DNA of 8,452 bases from Devosiaceae bacterium (lineage in GTDB: Bacteria; Pseudomonadota; Alphaproteobacteria; Rhizobiales; Devosiaceae): NCBI GenBank assembly GCA_021648585.1, contig JAKISM010000109.1:1-8452 (forward strand). Reading direction: 5' to 3'. Positions 6,681 to 8,452 of the stretch are shown here, piece after piece. The position numbers were made by a program, and so were the translations under genes. The stretch's first letter is position 1. Each line of letters begins with the position of its first letter. The notes beneath the pieces are model-generated. The model was given only the letters and a program-made list of their open reading frames with translations. It did no database searches and was not told the DNA's origin.

Positions 6681-6735
6681 ATATTGTTGCATCGCATATA
6701 TATTAAAGAGAACAAAAAGAGATTCGCAACAATAT
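6681..6735. repeat. Perfect 10-bp inverted repeat ahead of uvrD
   Basis: ATATTGTTGC (6681-6690) and GCAACAATAT (6726-6735) are exact reverse complements separated by 35 bases. The right arm ends 4 bases before the uvrD ATG at 6740, where a ribosome binding site would sit. The loop contains an A+T-rich TATATATTAAAG stretch that could include a -10 element. It could be a paired operator or, if transcribed, an RNA stem covering the translation start. Confidence 0.5.
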
Positions 6736-6739
6736 TCAA

Positions 6740-8452
6740 ATGACAGATACAAAAATTTCAAACAATCCAATTACAGCGCAATTTAGGCAAGATAATCCTA
6801 AATATTTAGAAGGCTTAAACGAGCAACAAAATGAAGCGGTGACTACTATTGAGGGGCCACTGTTAGTTTTAGCTGGAGCTGGCACTGGTAAAACTCGGGT
6901 GCTGACTACAAGAATTGCGCATATTCTAGCTTCAAACTTAGCACGTAGTAGCGAAATTCTTTCGGTTACATTCACCAATAAAGCAGCACTTGAAATGAAG
7001 CAAAGAGTTGCTTTTCTTATCGGTTCTAGCGCTGAGGGCATGGCATGGCTTGGTACTTTCCACTCGATTGGCGCAAAGATTTTACGCCGCCATGCTGAAC
7101 TTGTTGATCTGAAGTCTGACTTCACAATTTTAGACACCGACGATCAAATCAGGCTGATAAAACAATTATTAGAGGCTGAAAACATAGATCAAAAACGCTG
7201 GCCAGCACGTCAATTTGCCGCCATTATTGATGGTTGGAAGAACAAAGGCCTATTGCCTAAAGATGTTTCTTCATCAACAAGCTCAATGTTTGCCAATGGG
7301 TTGGGAGATAAATTATATAAAGCCTATCAGCAGCGCCTAACAGATCTCAACGCCGCTGATTTTGGCGATCTATTATTATTGTGCATTAAGTTATTTCGTG
7401 AAAACCCTGATATTTTGGCGATATATCATAGGCGCTTCAAATATATTTTGGTTGATGAATATCAAGATAGTAATGTGGCGCAATATCTTTGGCTTCGCTT
7501 GTTAGCACAAGGCAAACCAGCAAATGAGGCAAATATTTGTGTGGTTGGTGATGATGATCAATCAATTTATGGCTGGCGGGGCGCTGAAATAGATAATATT
7601 TTACGTTTTGAAAAAGATTTCCCTGGTGCAAAAACTATAAAACTAGAAATGAATTATCGCTCTACTGGGCACATTCTTAATTGTGCCGCTAGTGTAATTG
7701 CCAAAAATGTTGGGCGCTTAGACAAAACTTTGTTTAGTGCTAGTGGCGAGGATGGTGAAAAAGTTAGCGTTAGCCCATTTTGGGGCAGTGAAGATGAAGC
7801 ACGCCATGTTGCAGGGCAAATCGAGCAGTTGCAACGAGAGGAAAATGAGCAATTAAATGAAATGGCGATTTTAGTGCGCACTTCGGCACAAATGCGTGAA
7901 TTTGAAGAGATTTTCATTAAGCGTGGCATAAATTATCGAGTGATTGGCGGAGCTAAATTTTACGAAAGGCGAGAAATTCGTGATGCTTTAGCATATTTGC
8001 GCATTACTTATCAGCAATCTTATGATCTGGCGCTAGAGCGCATTATCAATGTGCCAAAACGTGGTTTGGGTAGCGCAACAATACAGATGATAATTAGAGT
8101 TGCTCGCTCACAAAATATCCCAATGTTACAAGCTATTCGGCTATTAATTGAAACTGAAGAATTAGGGAAAAAACAACGTGAGACTTTAGGTTTTTTAGTT
8201 GCGCAATTTGACGATTGGAATAAACGCTCTGCAAATACTCCTCCCTTTGAATTGGCTGAAGAAATATTAGATGAGAGCGGCTATACTGCCATGTGGAAAC
8301 AAGAAAAATCAGCTGATGCCCTCGGAAGGCTTGAGAACCTCAAAGAGCTAGTTAATTTCATGCAAGAATTTGACGCTTTAGGTGATTTTTTAGAACATAT
8401 CGCTTTGGTTTTAGAGCGCTCTAGTGGTGAAAGCAAAGATGCCGTTTCTATT
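6740..8452 (+). CDS. uvrD: UvrD/PcrA-type superfamily 1 DNA helicase, N-terminal 571 residues, cut by right edge
   Basis: UvrD is an ATP-driven 3'-5' DNA helicase used in nucleotide excision and mismatch repair and in removing proteins from DNA. The frame stays open to the last base. Motifs appear in order: Q-motif LNEQQNEAV (26-34), Walker A AGAGTGKT (45-52), Ia VTFTNKAA (76-83), Ib LGTFHSI (104-110), Walker B VDEYQD (238-243), III GDDDQSIYGWRG (270-281) and IV NYRST (305-309). Motifs V and VI and the C-terminal domain must lie beyond the window; about 200-280 residues are probably missing. LNAADFGDLLLL (203-214) and the wording around motif III look typical of alphaproteobacterial UvrD. The ATG is the only in-frame one after the upstream TAA at 6704-6706. 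No Shine-Dalgarno is visible at normal spacing; AGAG occurs only about 18 bases upstream. The intergenic gap to clc (276 bp) suggests its own promoter, which I could not place with confidence. Confidence 0.95.
   Translation, partial: MTDTKISNNPITAQFRQDNPKYLEGLNEQQNEAVTTIEGPLLVLAGAGTGKTRVLTTRIAHILASNLARSSEILSVTFTNKAALEMKQRVAFLIGSSAEGMAWLGTFHSIGAKILRRHAELVDLKSDFTILDTDDQIRLIKQLLEAENIDQKRWPARQFAAIIDGWKNKGLLPKDVSSSTSSMFANGLGDKLYKAYQQRLTDLNAADFGDLLLLCIKLFRENPDILAIYHRRFKYILVDEYQDSNVAQYLWLRLLAQGKPANEANICVVGDDDQSIYGWRGAEIDNILRFEKDFPGAKTIKLEMNYRSTGHILNCAASVIAKNVGRLDKTLFSASGEDGEKVSVSPFWGSEDEARHVAGQIEQLQREENEQLNEMAILVRTSAQMREFEEIFIKRGINYRVIGGAKFYERREIRDALAYLRITYQQSYDLALERIINVPKRGLGSATIQMIIRVARSQNIPMLQAIRLLIETEELGKKQRETLGFLVAQFDDWNKRSANTPPFELAEEILDESGYTAMWKQEKSADALGRLENLKELVNFMQEFDALGDFLEHIALVLERSSGESKDAVSI

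Noticed and set aside
6710..6724. Possible LexA box (GAAC-N7-GAAC type) ahead of uvrD
   Set aside because: Only the first half is right: GAAC, seven bases, then GATT. Two of four bases in the second half do not match the alphaproteobacterial SOS consensus.

Overview
The window reads as ordinary chromosome from a low-G+C (A+T-rich) alphaproteobacterium, most likely Rhizobiales-like. Three things point there. The tmRNA fragment at the left edge ends just after its tag frame and runs into a terminator, as expected for the coding half of the circularly permuted, two-piece alphaproteobacterial tmRNA. The SspB is the alphaproteobacterial type. The small ribbon-helix-helix protein and the UvrD sequence also resemble alphaproteobacterial families, judged from memory. 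No phage, plasmid, transposase, CRISPR or defence genes are visible.

Layout, left to right. Positions 1-136 hold the 3' end of ssrA (tag ANDNYAEARLAA) and its terminator. sspB (241-795), the ClpXP adaptor for ssrA-tagged proteins, comes next, followed after 37 bp by a 70-residue RHH_4-type protein (834-1046), probably in the same operon. Facing them is a long AsmA-family gene (1033-4701, minus strand) whose stop codon lies inside the end of the RHH gene. A 121-bp divergent intergenic region separates the AsmA gene from a CLC-type anion transporter gene (4823-6463). It holds a 15-bp palindrome over a good -10 box and a repeated heptamer able to form two competing hairpins in the clc leader. 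Downstream of clc lies a cluster of palindromic repeats (6471-6631), then a second inverted repeat, and finally the first 571 codons of uvrD (6740 to the right edge).

Functionally, ssrA and sspB belong together: tmRNA tags stalled nascent chains and SspB hands tagged proteins to ClpXP. AsmA (envelope lipid homeostasis), CLC (anion transport) and UvrD (DNA repair) are independent functions. I do not see a clearly new system. The points most worth checking are the layered regulatory architecture of the clc leader, non-canonical anion- and proton-pathway residues in the CLC protein, the adjacency of ssrA and its ClpXP adaptor, and the structured region between clc and uvrD.
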